From Pseudomonadota bacterium (GTDB lineage: Bacteria; Desulfobacterota; Syntrophorhabdia; Syntrophorhabdales; Syntrophorhabdaceae): a stretch of 64,000 nucleotides of DNA. Within the stretch, counting starts at the first letter, position 1. The number at the start of each line of letters is the position of its first letter. Below are positions 15,029-25,953 of the stretch, piece by piece. Under the pieces are notes generated by a model. The model did no database searches, had not been told where the DNA came from, and was given only the letters and a program-made list of their open reading frames with translations. Location: NCBI GenBank assembly GCA_026388255.1, contig JAPLKC010000018.1, positions 1 to 64,000 on the forward strand, in the 5' to 3' direction. A program made the position numbers and the translations under genes.

Positions 15029-16783
15029 ATGGCATCAGATATAATACTAAGAAAAGGAAAGCTGTCGAAGGCCCTGTGGAACAGCTTTAATGACTATTAC
15101 AAATCCGTAGGCGCTGACAATAATTATACAAGCAAGAAGTGGCAGCAGTGGAAGGACAGCCCGGGCATTATTAAATACCTGGCAGAAATGGATGCCATAA
15201 AAGTGGGCTGGATAATATATGATCCGGAAAAGAGCACCATTGTTGAGATACTGGTAAGCAAAAAGGGGGAAGGTGAGCATATTGTGACAGGCATGATTGA
15301 TGCACTTGTTCTCAGGGAAAATCTTGTTACAGCGGAAATCCTGAAGACAGACCAGGAGAAGTACAAATGGATGATAGAATACGGTTTCCGCCCCACCCGA
15401 TCTTTTGCTGTGGATGGATTATCATTTCTCAGGATGGACCTTAGCATTGCGGTGCTTTTTAAAAAACTTGCAGGCCACAAGCCTGCCAGAATTTACCGGA
15501 AAACCGAAACAGTGGCCATTCAAAAGGTTTCCGATGCTGCTACGTATGATGGCGTTAAGTCTGCCATGAAGGCGCTTATCGACAAACTCGGAGGACTGAA
15601 GAGATATGTCAACCCGGGCCAAACAGTGGTGATAAAACCTAACCTTGTTGCAGATCACGGAATTAATAAGGATGGCGTCTACATAGGGGGCATTGTCACG
15701 GACATACGGGTCATCAAAGCTTTGATAGAACTGCTTCTCCCGATAGCAGGAAAGATAATCATTGCCGAAGGTTCGTCCATCAACAGAAGCCAGACAGCAA
15801 AGCAGTTTTCCCATTACGGGTATGACAAACTTATTGATCTCGATCCCTCTAAGGTAAGTCTCGTAGACTTAAATACCGACGAACTGGTGGAAAAGCAGGT
15901 ACCGCGAGGTAAAAGGATGCTTTCCCGGAAGATACCCCTTACCCTGGAAAAGGCAGATGTGATCATCAACATCCCGGTAATGAAGATACACTTTGCCGCC
16001 TATGTTTCCCTGAGTGTAAAAAGCCTGCAAGGAGCTATCCCGCCACTTGAAAAATACATGACCCATTTTTTCGGGCTCTGGCAGAATCTTGTTAATATCC
16101 ACCATCTTGTAAAACCGGATCTCATTATCATTGACGGAATTGTCGGGCAGGAGGATTTCGGGCCCGTATCCGGTATTCCGAAGACAATGAACCTCCTTAT
16201 CGGAGGGACCAACCCGGTGGCTACAGATGCTGCTACCATGAGAATCATGGGCCTTGAACCTGCGCTATCCCCACCTGTATACCTTGCTTATATGCAGGGA
16301 CTTGGGCCTATTGAATCGGAGAAAATAAATATTATCGGTTCTTCCATCGATGAAGTGAAGAGCCCATTCAAACTCCCTGAAATCAATATAAACAGCGGTA
16401 AGGACTTTATAATCCATGCAGGCCAAGCCTGTCCGGGCTGCAGGGGATATCTCCACTTTGTGGTAAGCAAACTAAGAAAACCCGATCCTAAGGACCCGGG
16501 AAGACTTCTAATAGACCGTCCCTTCGACAAAAAAGTGAACATCTTTCTTGGCCCTGTCACTGAAACCAAAATCAATCCTGAAGAAACAAATATATTTATG
16601 GGCATCTGCCAGCAGCATTACGCTGAAACAGGTACCCATCTGCCGGGCTGTCCTCCCCATGCAGAGGTCATCATGAAGGGGATATTCAGTCTGTTCCCGG
16701 ATGTGGAAAGACCCAAATACGCGGATAAAACAGAGGAGGAAAGGCTGGAAGAGATGCTCAATGAGGTTCTGGCAAATATTTAA
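15029..16783 (+). CDS. DUF362 protein with N-terminal GNAT-like extension
   Basis: 584 residues. Residues about 155-440 form a DUF362 domain (YVNPGQTVVIKPNLVADHG, AEGSSINRSQTAKQF, VIINIPVMKIHFAAYVSLS, GGTNPVATDAATMRIMGL), found in anaerobes, often with Fe-S domains. Residues 1-150 resemble an acetyltransferase fold by pattern (VGWIIYDPEKSTIVEILVSK, WMIEYGFRPTRSF), which is inference. The C-terminus has spaced cysteines (CPGCRGY, GICQQHY, PGCPPHAE) able to bind metal or cluster. Good AGGAGG site. Function unknown. Confidence 0.75.
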   Translation: MASDIILRKGKLSKALWNSFNDYYKSVGADNNYTSKKWQQWKDSPGIIKYLAEMDAIKVGWIIYDPEKSTIVEILVSKKGEGEHIVTGMIDALVLRENLVTAEILKTDQEKYKWMIEYGFRPTRSFAVDGLSFLRMDLSIAVLFKKLAGHKPARIYRKTETVAIQKVSDAATYDGVKSAMKALIDKLGGLKRYVNPGQTVVIKPNLVADHGINKDGVYIGGIVTDIRVIKALIELLLPIAGKIIIAEGSSINRSQTAKQFSHYGYDKLIDLDPSKVSLVDLNTDELVEKQVPRGKRMLSRKIPLTLEKADVIINIPVMKIHFAAYVSLSVKSLQGAIPPLEKYMTHFFGLWQNLVNIHHLVKPDLIIIDGIVGQEDFGPVSGIPKTMNLLIGGTNPVATDAATMRIMGLEPALSPPVYLAYMQGLGPIESEKINIIGSSIDEVKSPFKLPEININSGKDFIIHAGQACPGCRGYLHFVVSKLRKPDPKDPGRLLIDRPFDKKVNIFLGPVTETKINPEETNIFMGICQQHYAETGTHLPGCPPHAEVIMKGIFSLFPDVERPKYADKTEEERLEEMLNEVLANI

Positions 16784-16894
16784 TCCCTCTTCAAATCAAA
16801 GTGCTATCATCGTTGGCTTCGTCATCGGCTCCGCTATTTCTGTGGCTTGCGCCTGTCCCCGACACCGATACTTAGCCTAATGGAAAATATGGGA

Positions 16895-17437
16895 TTATTT
16901 CCCCTTGAATCTCTCTCTTTCGCTGAATATGCACCCACAATAGCTTTGTCTGTACATATTCAGTTTCTTTGACTCCTCCACCCCTTCTTTCCACCCAATC
17001 CTGAAATCCCTATAAAGAAAATCTATTCCATATTGGTCGGACAATTCCCCGCCTATTGTCTTTATATCATCATGCCTCTGGTATTTGCTATAGAGGAGCG
17101 TTGTTGTCACGGCCTCCGCACCTGTTTCCCTGCCTTTTTGAAATGCTTTTTCCAGCCTTATCCTGTAACAGAAAAGACATCTGTCTTTCCCATATTCAAG
17201 GGCGCCCTTCAAAAAGTCTTCAATCTCATAGGAACCATCTGTTTCTAACGGCAGCAGAGATATTTTTGCATAATTTTCAAGCGTCTTTAATCTTTTTAAG
17301 AATTCCGTATAGGGGTGAATGTTGGGATTATAAAAAAATCCATATACCTCTGCATTCTCGCTTTTCAATTGCTTTAAAGGATAAATGCTGCATGGGGCGC
17401 AACATATGTGAAGAAGCACTTTTTTTATTGTTGTCAT
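16895..17437 (-). CDS. queH: Epoxyqueuosine reductase QueH
   Basis: 180 residues. QueH reduces epoxyqueuosine to queuosine in tRNA in organisms without cobalamin-dependent QueG. Diagnostic are HICCAPCS at the N-terminus, FFYNPNIHPYTEF, DRCLFCYRIRLEKAF, TTTLLYSKYQRHDDIK, and the C-terminal YCGCIFSERER; the paired cysteines bind the 4Fe-4S cluster and the second metal. The start at MTTIKK (17437) fits the family; the upstream ATG at 17452 is possible. No other queuosine genes are in the window. Confidence 0.9.
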   Translation of the reverse strand: MTTIKKVLLHICCAPCSIYPLKQLKSENAEVYGFFYNPNIHPYTEFLKRLKTLENYAKISLLPLETDGSYEIEDFLKGALEYGKDRCLFCYRIRLEKAFQKGRETGAEAVTTTLLYSKYQRHDDIKTIGGELSDQYGIDFLYRDFRIGWKEGVEESKKLNMYRQSYCGCIFSERERFKGK

Positions 17438-17498
17438 TCCCGATTTTACCATCTATAAGGGCTTTTTTCTACACTACCTGTAAATAAACAAAAACTAA

Positions 17499-17526
17499 AG
17501 ACCCCGGAAAGTTTTCTCCGGGGTCT
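17499..17526 (-). terminator. Terminator of ppdK
   Basis: AGACCCCGGA / TCCGGGGTCT inverted repeat, followed on the minus strand by TTTAGTTTTTG. It lies 34 bases past the ppdK stop. Confidence 0.8.
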
Positions 17527-17560
17527 CTTAATCATTCTGCATTCATATTTTCTGAACTTA

Positions 17561-20314
17561 TTATTTTTTAAGCCTTTTTTCCTTTACGGCTGCCCTTGCG
17601 GCTGCAAGTTTTGCAAGGGTTACCCTGTAAGGTGAGCAACTCACATAATTAAGTCCGATCCTGTGGCAGAATTCAACGGAATTGGGTTCTCCTCCATGCT
17701 CTCCGCAGATACCGATTTTCAGATCTTTTCTCGTCTTCCTGCCAAGTTCGATGCCTATCTCCATAAGCTTGCCCACACCGCCTTCGTCTATTCTCTGGAA
17801 CGGGTCATAGGGATATATGTCGTGATCTACATAAAACCGCAGGAACTTCCCTGCATCGTCCCTGCTCATACCAAGCGTTGTCTGGGTCAGGTCATTTGTG
17901 CCGAAAGAGAAGAACTCGGCTACTTTCGCTATCTCATCAGCAGTTATGGCTGCCCTCGGTATTTCTATCATTGTCCCGATCTTATAATCTATCTTAACGC
18001 CATATTCCTTCATGACATCTTTTGCCGTATTCTCCACGATCTCTTTCTGGATGGATAGTTCATTTACATTTCCCACAAGGGGGATCATCACCTCGGGCTT
18101 TACATCAATTCCTTTCTTTTTCACCTCACAGGCAGCCTCAAAAATAGCCCTTGCCTGCATCCTGGTGATTTCAGGATAAACTATGCCGAGTCTACATCCA
18201 CGGTGCCCGAGCATGGGGTTTGCCTCATGAAGGCTCTGAATCTTCCCGGTTAATAACTTAACAGGAATATTCAGCTTTTCTGCAAGCGCTTTAATGTCTT
18301 TTTTATCATGTGGCAGAAACTCGTGAAGCGGCGGATCCAGTGTCCTTATTGTTACAGGCAATCCGTTCATAACCTTAAAAATATCTGTAAAATCCTTCTT
18401 TTGCATCGGAAGAATTTTTTTCAATGCCTTCACCCTGCCAGCCGTATCATCGGCCACAATCATTTCCCGTACTGCATCAATTCTGTCGCCTTCGAAGAAC
18501 ATATGTTCGGTCCTGCAAAGCCCTATACCCTCTGCCCCGAAAGCAACGGCAATACTTGCCTGCCCGGGTTCATCTGCATTTGTCCTTACCCCAAGGGTTC
18601 TCGTCTCGTCTGCCCATGTCATTAAAAGCGCAAAATCTTTATATATTTCCGAGTCCTTAGGTTTCAACGTCTTATCTATGATAACCCTTAATACCTCAGA
18701 AGGTATTGTCTTCATCGCTCCGATGAAAACTTCTCCCGTTGTTCCGTCTATAGAGATATAGTCGCCCTCTTTTATGGTCTTGTTTTGTACTGTAATAGTC
18801 TTCTTTTTGTAATCAATATCGAGTTCACCGCAACCTGCAACACAGACCTTGCCCATCTGTCGTGCAACAAGCGCAGCATGGCTTGTCATGCCGCCTCTTG
18901 CTGTAAGAATACCCTGTGCGGCATTCATCCCGCGTATATCCTCCGGGGAGGTCTCTATCCTCACAAGTATTACATGTTCCCCGCGGGCGGCCCAGGCTTC
19001 CGCATCTTCTGCATTAAACACGACTTTTCCAGTAGCAGCTCCTGGCCCGGCATTTAAGCCTATTACAACCATGTTCCCGGATTTAAGGGATTTTTCCTTC
19101 TCTTTCGGGTCAAAAAGGGGTCTCAATATCTGGCTTAATTGTTCCGGCTCCACCCTCATCAAGGCCTCTTCTTTTGTTATCAGCTTCTCTTTCACCATGT
19201 CCACAGCGATTTTAAATGCTGAAAAGGCAGTCCTTTTCCCGTTCCTTGTCTGAAGCATCCAGAGTTTTTTATTCTGAATTGTAAATTCCACGTCCTGCAT
19301 ATCCCGGTAATGTTTCTCAAGGATATCCCCGATCTTTATCAATTGCGTATATATTTCAGGCATTACCTCTTCCAAAGGCTGCACAGATTTATCAGCTATC
19401 TTCTGGTTTCTGTTTATAGGAATCGGTGTTCTGGTGCCGGCAACTACATCTTCACCCTGGGCATTAAGGAGGTATTCTCCATAGAAGGCATTTGCGCCTG
19501 TTGATGGGCCTCTTGTAAAGGCAACACCTGTTCCGCTATCTGTACCCATATTGCCGAAGACCATGCACTGAACATTAACTGCCGTACCCCAATCATCCGG
19601 AATATTATTCATCTCCCGGTAAGCAATGGCTCTTTCGTTATTCCAGGACTTGAATACTGCACCTATTGCTCCCCATAATTGCTCAAAGGGATCCTCCGGG
19701 AAGGAAATGCCCACCTTCTTTTTGATAATAGTCTTAAAGCTGGCCACTAGATCTTTCAGGTCATCAACGGTTAGTTCCACATCCAGCTTTATCTTCTTTT
19801 CCCTTTTCTTAGCTTCAATAATCTCTTCGAAGGGATCGTTCTCTTCTTTAGTCTGGGGTTTAAGTCCCAGCACAACATCACCATACATCTGGACAAATCT
19901 TCTGTAACAGTCATAGGCAAACCACTCATTTCCCGTCAGTTTTGCAAGCCCTGCCATGGTTTTCTCATTCAGGCCGAGGTTCAGGATAGTGTCCATCATA
20001 CCCGGCATACTTACCCGTGCCCCTGACCGGACAGAGAAAAGGAGTGGATTCTTGGGATCGCCGAATTTCTTACCCATTAAATCCTCAACCTTCTTCAGGT
20101 TTTTAAGCACCTGCTCTTTTAAACCTTCGGGGAATGTCTCATCGTGCTTGTAAAAGTAAACACATGCCTCGGTGGTTATAGTAAAACCAGGAGGGACAGG
20201 TATCCCAAGATTAACCATCCCTGCAAGCCCTGCGCCTTTTCCGCCCAGCAGATTCTTAAAGTCATCCCCGCCTTCCGCCTTATTTCCACCAAAGAAATAC
20301 ACAAATTTTTTCAT
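17561..20314 (-). CDS. ppdK: Pyruvate, phosphate dikinase
   Basis: 917 residues. Interconverts pyruvate + ATP + Pi with PEP + AMP + PPi. In order: ATP-grasp nucleotide-binding part ([48 protein letters not shown]), the swivelling phosphohistidine domain with catalytic His in [19 protein letters not shown], and the PEP/pyruvate TIM barrel ([45 protein letters not shown], catalytic Cys in GICGEHGG). In anaerobes it serves gluconeogenesis or PPi-saving glycolysis. It precedes a terminator and follows glyS by nine bases on the same strand, so it may be in the glyQS operon. Confidence 0.95.
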   Translation of the reverse strand: MKKFVYFFGGNKAEGGDDFKNLLGGKGAGLAGMVNLGIPVPPGFTITTEACVYFYKHDETFPEGLKEQVLKNLKKVEDLMGKKFGDPKNPLLFSVRSGARVSMPGMMDTILNLGLNEKTMAGLAKLTGNEWFAYDCYRRFVQMYGDVVLGLKPQTKEENDPFEEIIEAKKREKKIKLDVELTVDDLKDLVASFKTIIKKKVGISFPEDPFEQLWGAIGAVFKSWNNERAIAYREMNNIPDDWGTAVNVQCMVFGNMGTDSGTGVAFTRGPSTGANAFYGEYLLNAQGEDVVAGTRTPIPINRNQKIADKSVQPLEEVMPEIYTQLIKIGDILEKHYRDMQDVEFTIQNKKLWMLQTRNGKRTAFSAFKIAVDMVKEKLITKEEALMRVEPEQLSQILRPLFDPKEKEKSLKSGNMVVIGLNAGPGAATGKVVFNAEDAEAWAARGEHVILVRIETSPEDIRGMNAAQGILTARGGMTSHAALVARQMGKVCVAGCGELDIDYKKKTITVQNKTIKEGDYISIDGTTGEVFIGAMKTIPSEVLRVIIDKTLKPKDSEIYKDFALLMTWADETRTLGVRTNADEPGQASIAVAFGAEGIGLCRTEHMFFEGDRIDAVREMIVADDTAGRVKALKKILPMQKKDFTDIFKVMNGLPVTIRTLDPPLHEFLPHDKKDIKALAEKLNIPVKLLTGKIQSLHEANPMLGHRGCRLGIVYPEITRMQARAIFEAACEVKKKGIDVKPEVMIPLVGNVNELSIQKEIVENTAKDVMKEYGVKIDYKIGTMIEIPRAAITADEIAKVAEFFSFGTNDLTQTTLGMSRDDAGKFLRFYVDHDIYPYDPFQRIDEGGVGKLMEIGIELGRKTRKDLKIGICGEHGGEPNSVEFCHRIGLNYVSCSPYRVTLAKLAAARAAVKEKRLKK

Positions 20315-20323
20315 AATAACCCC

Positions 20324-22396
20324 TTATTCAATATGAATTTTTGAAAAATCACCAAACGTTAAAAACATATCTTTTATCTTCTTTAACAGGGCAAGCCTGT
20401 TGTTTTTTATGGCTTGATCTTTGTCCATCACAAAGACCTTGTCAAAATAACTGTCTATCGTTTCTTTGAAGCCGACAAGAATAGACAAGGCATAATCATA
20501 CTTTCTTTCACGCATAAAATCAAAAAATTTCCCCTTACTCGATTCATAGAGTTCAAAGAGCATCTGTTCTTCTGTTTCAGTAAACAGAGAAGTTTTAATC
20601 TCACGATCTTCAGTTATCATCTTTGTAATATTAAAAGCCCGTTTAAAGCCTACCATGAGTTTTTTAAAATCCTCTATGGATTTCTGTGTTTCAAGAGTTA
20701 TGAGTCTTACGTACCCATCGTATATATCCTTTGCAACAAAAGGCATAACACTCTCAACAAATTCCTGATTCCTGCCCTCTTCAATCATGGAAAATTTAAA
20801 CCGCGTCACGATAAAATCAATAAGCGAGGCTCTTGTCTCCTCAGGCGGAACTCTTCCATTAATGGCATCCCCGCTCACATAAGCAGTCTCTATGAGTCCT
20901 TCAATTGGTATATGTAATTTTTTATCGACTGCAATCTTTATGATGCCAAGCGCCTGTCTCCGTAAGGCAAAGGGATCAAGATTACCGGTAGGCGTTATAC
21001 CCACGGAAAAGAAAGACGTTAACGAATCAATCTTATCGGCAATACTGATAATCGTACCGAGAGTTGTCTCCGGTAAGCTGCTGTTGCCTCCGGAGGGCAG
21101 ATAGTGTTCTTCTATAGCACGGGCAACATCGCCGGCTTCACCCTGATGGCCTGCATATATCCTGCCCATAACCCCCTGAAGTTCGGGAAACTCGCCTACC
21201 ATGTGGGTCAGCAGATCTGCCTTCATCATACTGACTGACCGATCCACCTTTTCTATATCTGCAAATCCGAGAATCGAGGAAAGGGAGTGCGCTATCTTTA
21301 TTACCCTGTCGGTTTTCTGTTTCAACGTCCCGAGCTTCACATGGAATACAATCGAGGAAAGGCGCTCATAAAGGCCAGATAGCGGGATTTTTCCATCCTC
21401 TTCAAAAAAGAACTCCGCATCTGCAAGTCTCGCACGCAAAACCTTTTCGTTGCCCCTGATAACATTTTTGTCTTCAACAGGCACCGTATTTGCAAAAAAG
21501 ATAAAATAGGGCATTAGCTCGCCCCGCTCATCCATTATTGGAATATACCGCTGGTGACTTTTCATCACATTAATAAGCACTTCTTTAGGAATACCAAGGA
21601 ACTTTGCATCAAATTCCCCCCGAAGCGGGTATGGATATTCTGTAATATTCGTGATTTCTTTTATCAGATCATTATCTCCTATGGCATGACCGTGGACCTC
21701 TCCCTCAATTCGACTTATCCCTTGCAGGATTGTCCCCATCCTCTCTTCTTCGCTTAAGACTATATAGTTTGCCCTCATCTTTTCAGCATACTCTGAAGGT
21801 CGGGCAATCTCAATCCTGCCTGACGACAGGAACCTGTGGCCATATGTAAAATTTCCACTCTTCACATCTGCAATGGTAAAGTCTATCGGTTCTTCATCGA
21901 ATAGTGCAAGTATCCATTGAAGAGGTCGCGCAAATTCAAAACTTTCATTGCCCCACCGCATCTTCTTCTGAAAGGGAATGCGGGGGATTATATCTCTAAA
22001 GAGGCCGGAAAGCACATCTTTTGACGATATCCCTTTTTCCATCTTTTCAACTGCGATAAATTCCACACCATCTTTCACTGCCCTTATTAATTCTTCAACA
22101 GCAACACCCTGAGACTTTGCAAAGCCCTGTGCAGCCTTCGTAGGAGCGCCGGATTCATCAAAGGCCCTGTTTACGGGTGGACCATATTTTACAATAATGC
22201 TATCGCTCTGCTTTTCATACACATCATAGATAAAAGCAACCATCCTTCTGGGGGTTGTCTGGATCTTTATATTGCTAAAGGAAATTCTGGAAACATTAAG
22301 ACCTTCTTTTAAAAGATTAAAAAAACCTTCTTTTGCCAATTCAATAAACCGTGCAGGAATTTCTTCGGTACCGATTTCAAGCAGTAACGTTTTCAA
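20324..22396 (-). CDS. glyS: Glycine-tRNA ligase beta subunit
   Basis: 690 residues, the full size of the beta subunit of the alpha2-beta2 bacterial enzyme. N-terminus LLLEIGTEEIPARFIELA is diagnostic; further KMRWGNESFEFARPLQWILA, TYGHRFLS, ADAEFFFEEDGKIPL, ADLLTHMVGEFPELQGVMGR, DKIDSLTSFFSVGITPTG and DPFALRRQALGII. It binds tRNA and completes the active enzyme with GlyQ, encoded 80 bases upstream in the same direction. The ppdK start follows after nine bases. Confidence 0.95.
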   Translation of the reverse strand: MKTLLLEIGTEEIPARFIELAKEGFFNLLKEGLNVSRISFSNIKIQTTPRRMVAFIYDVYEKQSDSIIVKYGPPVNRAFDESGAPTKAAQGFAKSQGVAVEELIRAVKDGVEFIAVEKMEKGISSKDVLSGLFRDIIPRIPFQKKMRWGNESFEFARPLQWILALFDEEPIDFTIADVKSGNFTYGHRFLSSGRIEIARPSEYAEKMRANYIVLSEEERMGTILQGISRIEGEVHGHAIGDNDLIKEITNITEYPYPLRGEFDAKFLGIPKEVLINVMKSHQRYIPIMDERGELMPYFIFFANTVPVEDKNVIRGNEKVLRARLADAEFFFEEDGKIPLSGLYERLSSIVFHVKLGTLKQKTDRVIKIAHSLSSILGFADIEKVDRSVSMMKADLLTHMVGEFPELQGVMGRIYAGHQGEAGDVARAIEEHYLPSGGNSSLPETTLGTIISIADKIDSLTSFFSVGITPTGNLDPFALRRQALGIIKIAVDKKLHIPIEGLIETAYVSGDAINGRVPPEETRASLIDFIVTRFKFSMIEEGRNQEFVESVMPFVAKDIYDGYVRLITLETQKSIEDFKKLMVGFKRAFNITKMITEDREIKTSLFTETEEQMLFELYESSKGKFFDFMRERKYDYALSILVGFKETIDSYFDKVFVMDKDQAIKNNRLALLKKIKDMFLTFGDFSKIHIE

Positions 22397-22476
22397 CTTA
22401 ACAAACCCCTTTTTTTTATTATTATAGTATCATAGCTCACGAGTTATAAACCTTAATCCTAACCTGAAACATAAAA

Positions 22477-23349
22477 CTATTTTTTTAAAAGCGGAAACCC
22501 CATTTCTTCTCTCTTCTTTACATAAAGTTCTGCACACATCTTTGCGAGGCTTCTTACCCTTCCTATATAGTTTGCCCGCTCGGTGACGCTTATAGCGCCC
22601 CGTGCGTCGAGCAGGTTGAATATATGCGAGCATTTAAGACAAAAATCATAGGCTGGGAAAATGAGCCCCCTGCCTTTTACAAGCCTTTCCCCTTCGCGTT
22701 CACAACTATCGAAAAATCCTTTGAGCATAGCCGGATCAGATTCCTCAAAATTAAAAATCGAAAACTCTCTTTCCGGTTCAAGAAATACATCGCCATACAG
22801 AATGTCCTTATTCCATTTAATGTCAAATACGTTGTCTATATCCTGAAGATACATGGCTATTCTTTCTGTACCGTAAGTAATCTCCACGGAAATTGGTGAA
22901 AGGTTTATGCCGCCGACCTGCTGGAAATAGGTAAACTGGGTAATTTCCATCCCGTCAAGCCAAACTTCCCATCCAAGTCCCCACGCTCCAAGAGTGGGAG
23001 ATTCCCAATCATCCTCGACAAAACGTATATCATGGTAGGACGTATCTATACCGAAGCTCTTCAGGCTGTCTATATATATATTCTGTATATCCTTAGGGGA
23101 GGGTTTCATAATAACCTGGAACTGGTAATAGTGTTGAAGCCTGTTTGGATTCTCACCATACCTGCCGTCCGTCGGTCTCCGTGAAGGTTGAACGTATGCA
23201 GTATTCCATGGCTCAGGACCAAGCGATCTCAAGAAAGTGGAGGGGTGGAATGTGCCGGCGCCAACCTCCATATCATACGGTTGCTGGATTATGCATCCCT
23301 TGTCAGCCCAGAATTTCTGCAAGGCAAATATGAGTTCTTGAAAATACAC
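22477..23349 (-). CDS. glyQ: Glycine-tRNA ligase alpha subunit
   Basis: 290 residues, family length. Catalytic subunit: [88 protein letters not shown] are all standard motifs of the class II alpha subunit. The start is a GTG at 23349, the only start that keeps the conserved N-terminus [13 protein letters not shown]. No T-box structure was seen in the leader; a hairpin with arms ACACCG/CGGTGT-like sequence lies further up (about 23458-23482). Confidence 0.95.
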   Translation of the reverse strand: MYFQELIFALQKFWADKGCIIQQPYDMEVGAGTFHPSTFLRSLGPEPWNTAYVQPSRRPTDGRYGENPNRLQHYYQFQVIMKPSPKDIQNIYIDSLKSFGIDTSYHDIRFVEDDWESPTLGAWGLGWEVWLDGMEITQFTYFQQVGGINLSPISVEITYGTERIAMYLQDIDNVFDIKWNKDILYGDVFLEPEREFSIFNFEESDPAMLKGFFDSCEREGERLVKGRGLIFPAYDFCLKCSHIFNLLDARGAISVTERANYIGRVRSLAKMCAELYVKKREEMGFPLLKK

Positions 23350-23511
23350 GCTTAATTTCCGTTTTTTTTATAACATAAATATACATTCATTGCTATCAAA
23401 TTTAGACCTTCAGGCTTGAAAACTGAACATAAGATTATGGGTTTGGCGTATAAATTACACCGCCGCAAGCGGACGGCGTGTCATAGATAAAACCGATATG
23501 TAATTGTTAAC

Positions 23512-23545
23512 GAAGCCGGGCAGTCAGGAGCGATTGCCCGGCTTC
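23512..23545 (-). terminator. Terminator-like hairpin after yeiH-type gene
   Basis: GAAGCCGGGCA (23512-23522) pairs with TGCCCGGCTTC (23535-23545), 11 perfect pairs, 17 bases past the stop of the exporter gene. The T-run is short. Confidence 0.65.
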
Positions 23546-23561
23546 TGTGGTTAATATGTTT

Positions 23562-25094
23562 TTAGAACTTCGGCACAGGGAATAATACCCCGCCAAAAAT
23601 GAGATATGCAAAAATAAGTGTCCAGACGACATTGAATGCCTGGGCAATGAGGAATACTGCCGCAGGTTTTCCACCGCCCATTGCTACAAGTTCCTTGAAC
23701 TTTGTATCAAGGCCGATACACAGGAAGGCGAGTGTAAACCACCAACCCCTTAAGCCGGCAGTAATACCGGTTACGGCTTTGGCTGAAGCATCAGACAGGA
23801 AGAAAGAAAAGATTATCGAGGCAACAATAAAGCCCACCACAAATTTCGGGAATCTGAACCAAATCTCCATTGCACTCGGTTTTTCGCCTGCTCCCCGACC
23901 TTTAAAGGTAAACCATATGGCAAGCAGAAATGCGGCAACACCGATAAGTACATTTTGCGCCATCTTTACCACAACAGCAACAGCCATTGCCTCCTCTCCG
24001 GCAATGGCTCCGGCAGCGACAACTGCGCCTGTCGTGTCAATAGTGCCTCCAATCCAGGCGCCTGCAATTGCCGGCGCCATTCCTACCGCTTTTGCAATGA
24101 GGGGCTCAAATATCAGCATTGGTATAGCACAGAGTAAAACAAGCGATATGGTATGACTTACTTTTTTCTGGTCACCATTTATTGCGCCCCCTGCAGCGAT
24201 TGCTGCGGAGACACCGCAGATCGAAACCGCTGAGCCAAGTATGGAGCAAAATTCATCATCAAGACCGAACTTCCGCCCAACCCATAAACAGACATAGAAA
24301 ACAGCAAAAATGACAATGACAGCCTGAATCATTCCATAGATCCCAACCTTTGCGATAGTGGTAAAGAGTACCTCTGCCCCTAATAGAACTAAACCTATTT
24401 TAATAAAAAATTCAGTTTTGACTGCTGTTTTAAGCCATTCAGGCACGCCAACGGTATTGCTTATAAGGAGTCCGAATATAAGGGACCAGAAAACCACCTC
24501 GAGGCCGTAAAAAGAAATGGTAGTGTTGCCTGCTACCAGAAATGAAAGGGCAGAAAGTATGTAAATTATGGGAAAACCAAGGGTAAATTTACCGACAGAC
24601 ATCCCCATACACGCCATCCCGACTGCACCGAGTATCCATAAACCGATCAACAGATAGAGAGCCCTTAAAATGTTATCGCCGGAGAGTGCCTTCCCGATTG
24701 TAGCACCGGCATCGCCTTTTATAGCTTTAGCAAGTTTGTCAGCATTCTTTCCGACACCCTTGTCTTTTGCGTCCTTCCCCACCTTCTCGAGTTTTGAGGC
24801 CTCATTTCCAATAGACTTTCTGTCTTTTGCATCAAGGGAGTTTTTAAGAACCATAGCCTGTTTCTGAATATCGGTATCACCCTTTTGCCCGGCATCCTTC
24901 GCGAGAGATTCGGCCTTGATTGACCAACCTGCAATATTTTCTATAAATGCACCATCGCTCATCCATTTCCATCCCGGAAGTTTGAATGTAGCACCTGCCA
25001 TAAAAAATATCAGAATAATAAATCCGATCCATACAGACATCCAATCGTCTTTTTTCCAGAGCGTTGTCCAGTCAATAGCTTTTTTTTCTGCCAT
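23562..25094 (-). CDS. YeiH-family putative sulfate exporter, long form
   Basis: 510 residues. The C-terminal about 340 residues carry the UPF0324/YeiH multi-spanning membrane domain: ILSALSFLVAGNTTISFYGL, SNTVGVPEWLKTAVKTEFFI, KIGLVLLGAEVLF, CGVSAAIAAGGAINGDQKK, and AGAWIGGTIDTTGAVVAAGA. The first 45 residues include an extra membrane helix (VWIGFIILIFFMAGATF) and residues 50-130 are a Lys/Asp-rich soluble, probably coiled-coil stretch, an extension that makes it longer than the common 330-350-residue form. Proposed substrate sulfate or sulfonate catabolic product; unproven. GGAGG before ATG. Confidence 0.85.
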   Translation of the reverse strand: MAEKKAIDWTTLWKKDDWMSVWIGFIILIFFMAGATFKLPGWKWMSDGAFIENIAGWSIKAESLAKDAGQKGDTDIQKQAMVLKNSLDAKDRKSIGNEASKLEKVGKDAKDKGVGKNADKLAKAIKGDAGATIGKALSGDNILRALYLLIGLWILGAVGMACMGMSVGKFTLGFPIIYILSALSFLVAGNTTISFYGLEVVFWSLIFGLLISNTVGVPEWLKTAVKTEFFIKIGLVLLGAEVLFTTIAKVGIYGMIQAVIVIFAVFYVCLWVGRKFGLDDEFCSILGSAVSICGVSAAIAAGGAINGDQKKVSHTISLVLLCAIPMLIFEPLIAKAVGMAPAIAGAWIGGTIDTTGAVVAAGAIAGEEAMAVAVVVKMAQNVLIGVAAFLLAIWFTFKGRGAGEKPSAMEIWFRFPKFVVGFIVASIIFSFFLSDASAKAVTGITAGLRGWWFTLAFLCIGLDTKFKELVAMGGGKPAAVFLIAQAFNVVWTLIFAYLIFGGVLFPVPKF

Positions 25095-25415
25095 GATTTG
25101 TGCCTCCTTCCTTAGAAGATATGCTGTACCGACATAGTTGTATGGAAAACCTTAAATACCTTATTAGCGTAGATTTTCTAAATTGTCAACCCTTGCTTTG
25201 AGAGTATAAATAGTTATCTGATTTATTCTTGCAGAGTCTAATAATACAAGCATTGCTGCGAGGTCTTTTCTGTTTCAGACCGTGTGGATATCCCGTTACT
25301 TGCAGCAGTATAGTCCAGTAATTATTCTTCTTGCAAAATCGGTTAGATGCGTTATATTAAGAAAATATTGGTTCCCACTGGTAAGCCCACGTGGGAATCT
25401 GCCAAGGAGGAAAAC

Positions 25416-25922
25416 ATGCAATATTCCGAAGTAGTAATGGATCACTTTAAAAATCCACGAAACATTGGCAAGATTGAGAATCCTGATGGGGTCGGAGAAG
25501 TAGGTAATCCGATATGCGGAGATATGATGACCATCGTCATAAGAGTCAAGGCCAATCGTATTGAAGATATAAAGTTCAGCACCTTCGGCTGTGGCGCTGC
25601 AATTGCCGTATCAAGCATGGTAACTGAAATGGCTAAGGGTAAGACCCTCAAAGAAGCAATGAAAATCACTAATGAGTCTGTGGCAAAAAACCTTGGCGGA
25701 TTGCCGAAAAATGAACTTCACTGCTCACATTTGGGGGCAGATGCACTTCACAAGGCAATTATGGACTACTATTCCCGAAAAAAGGGTAAAGGAGTTAAAG
25801 ATAAAAAAGTTGAATATATTGGAGAACGTAAGGGAAAATGTTACTGTCCATATTGTGATACCGAGATTCCCAAAACCACTCCTTATTGTAACAAGTGCGG
25901 AAAACCTGCTTTGAATCACTAA
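25416..25922 (+). CDS. NifU/IscU-type Fe-S scaffold with C-terminal zinc ribbon
   Basis: 168 residues. IscU domain with the three cluster cysteines and the labilising Asp: NPICGD (Cys34, Asp36), FSTFGCGAAIAVSS (Cys59), LHCSHLGADAL (Cys103). Residues 140-165 add a zinc-ribbon-like tail, CYCPYCDTEIPKTTPYCNKC, in place of the ferredoxin and thioredoxin-like domains of true NifU. ATG 25416 is chosen for AAGGAGG just ahead; the frame begins at 25347. A small hairpin (TTCCCAC/GTGGGAA) lies in the leader. It is followed 31 bases later by a nifS-like gene with which it should function. Confidence 0.85.
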   Translation: MQYSEVVMDHFKNPRNIGKIENPDGVGEVGNPICGDMMTIVIRVKANRIEDIKFSTFGCGAAIAVSSMVTEMAKGKTLKEAMKITNESVAKNLGGLPKNELHCSHLGADALHKAIMDYYSRKKGKGVKDKKVEYIGERKGKCYCPYCDTEIPKTTPYCNKCGKPALNH

Positions 25923-25953
25923 TTCATTATGTTATTTTATGGGAGCGCATACG

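Noticed and set aside
23350-23561. Possible T-box or glycine riboswitch upstream of glyQ
   Set aside because: No T-box sequence or glycine aptamer features; only a simple GC hairpin is present.
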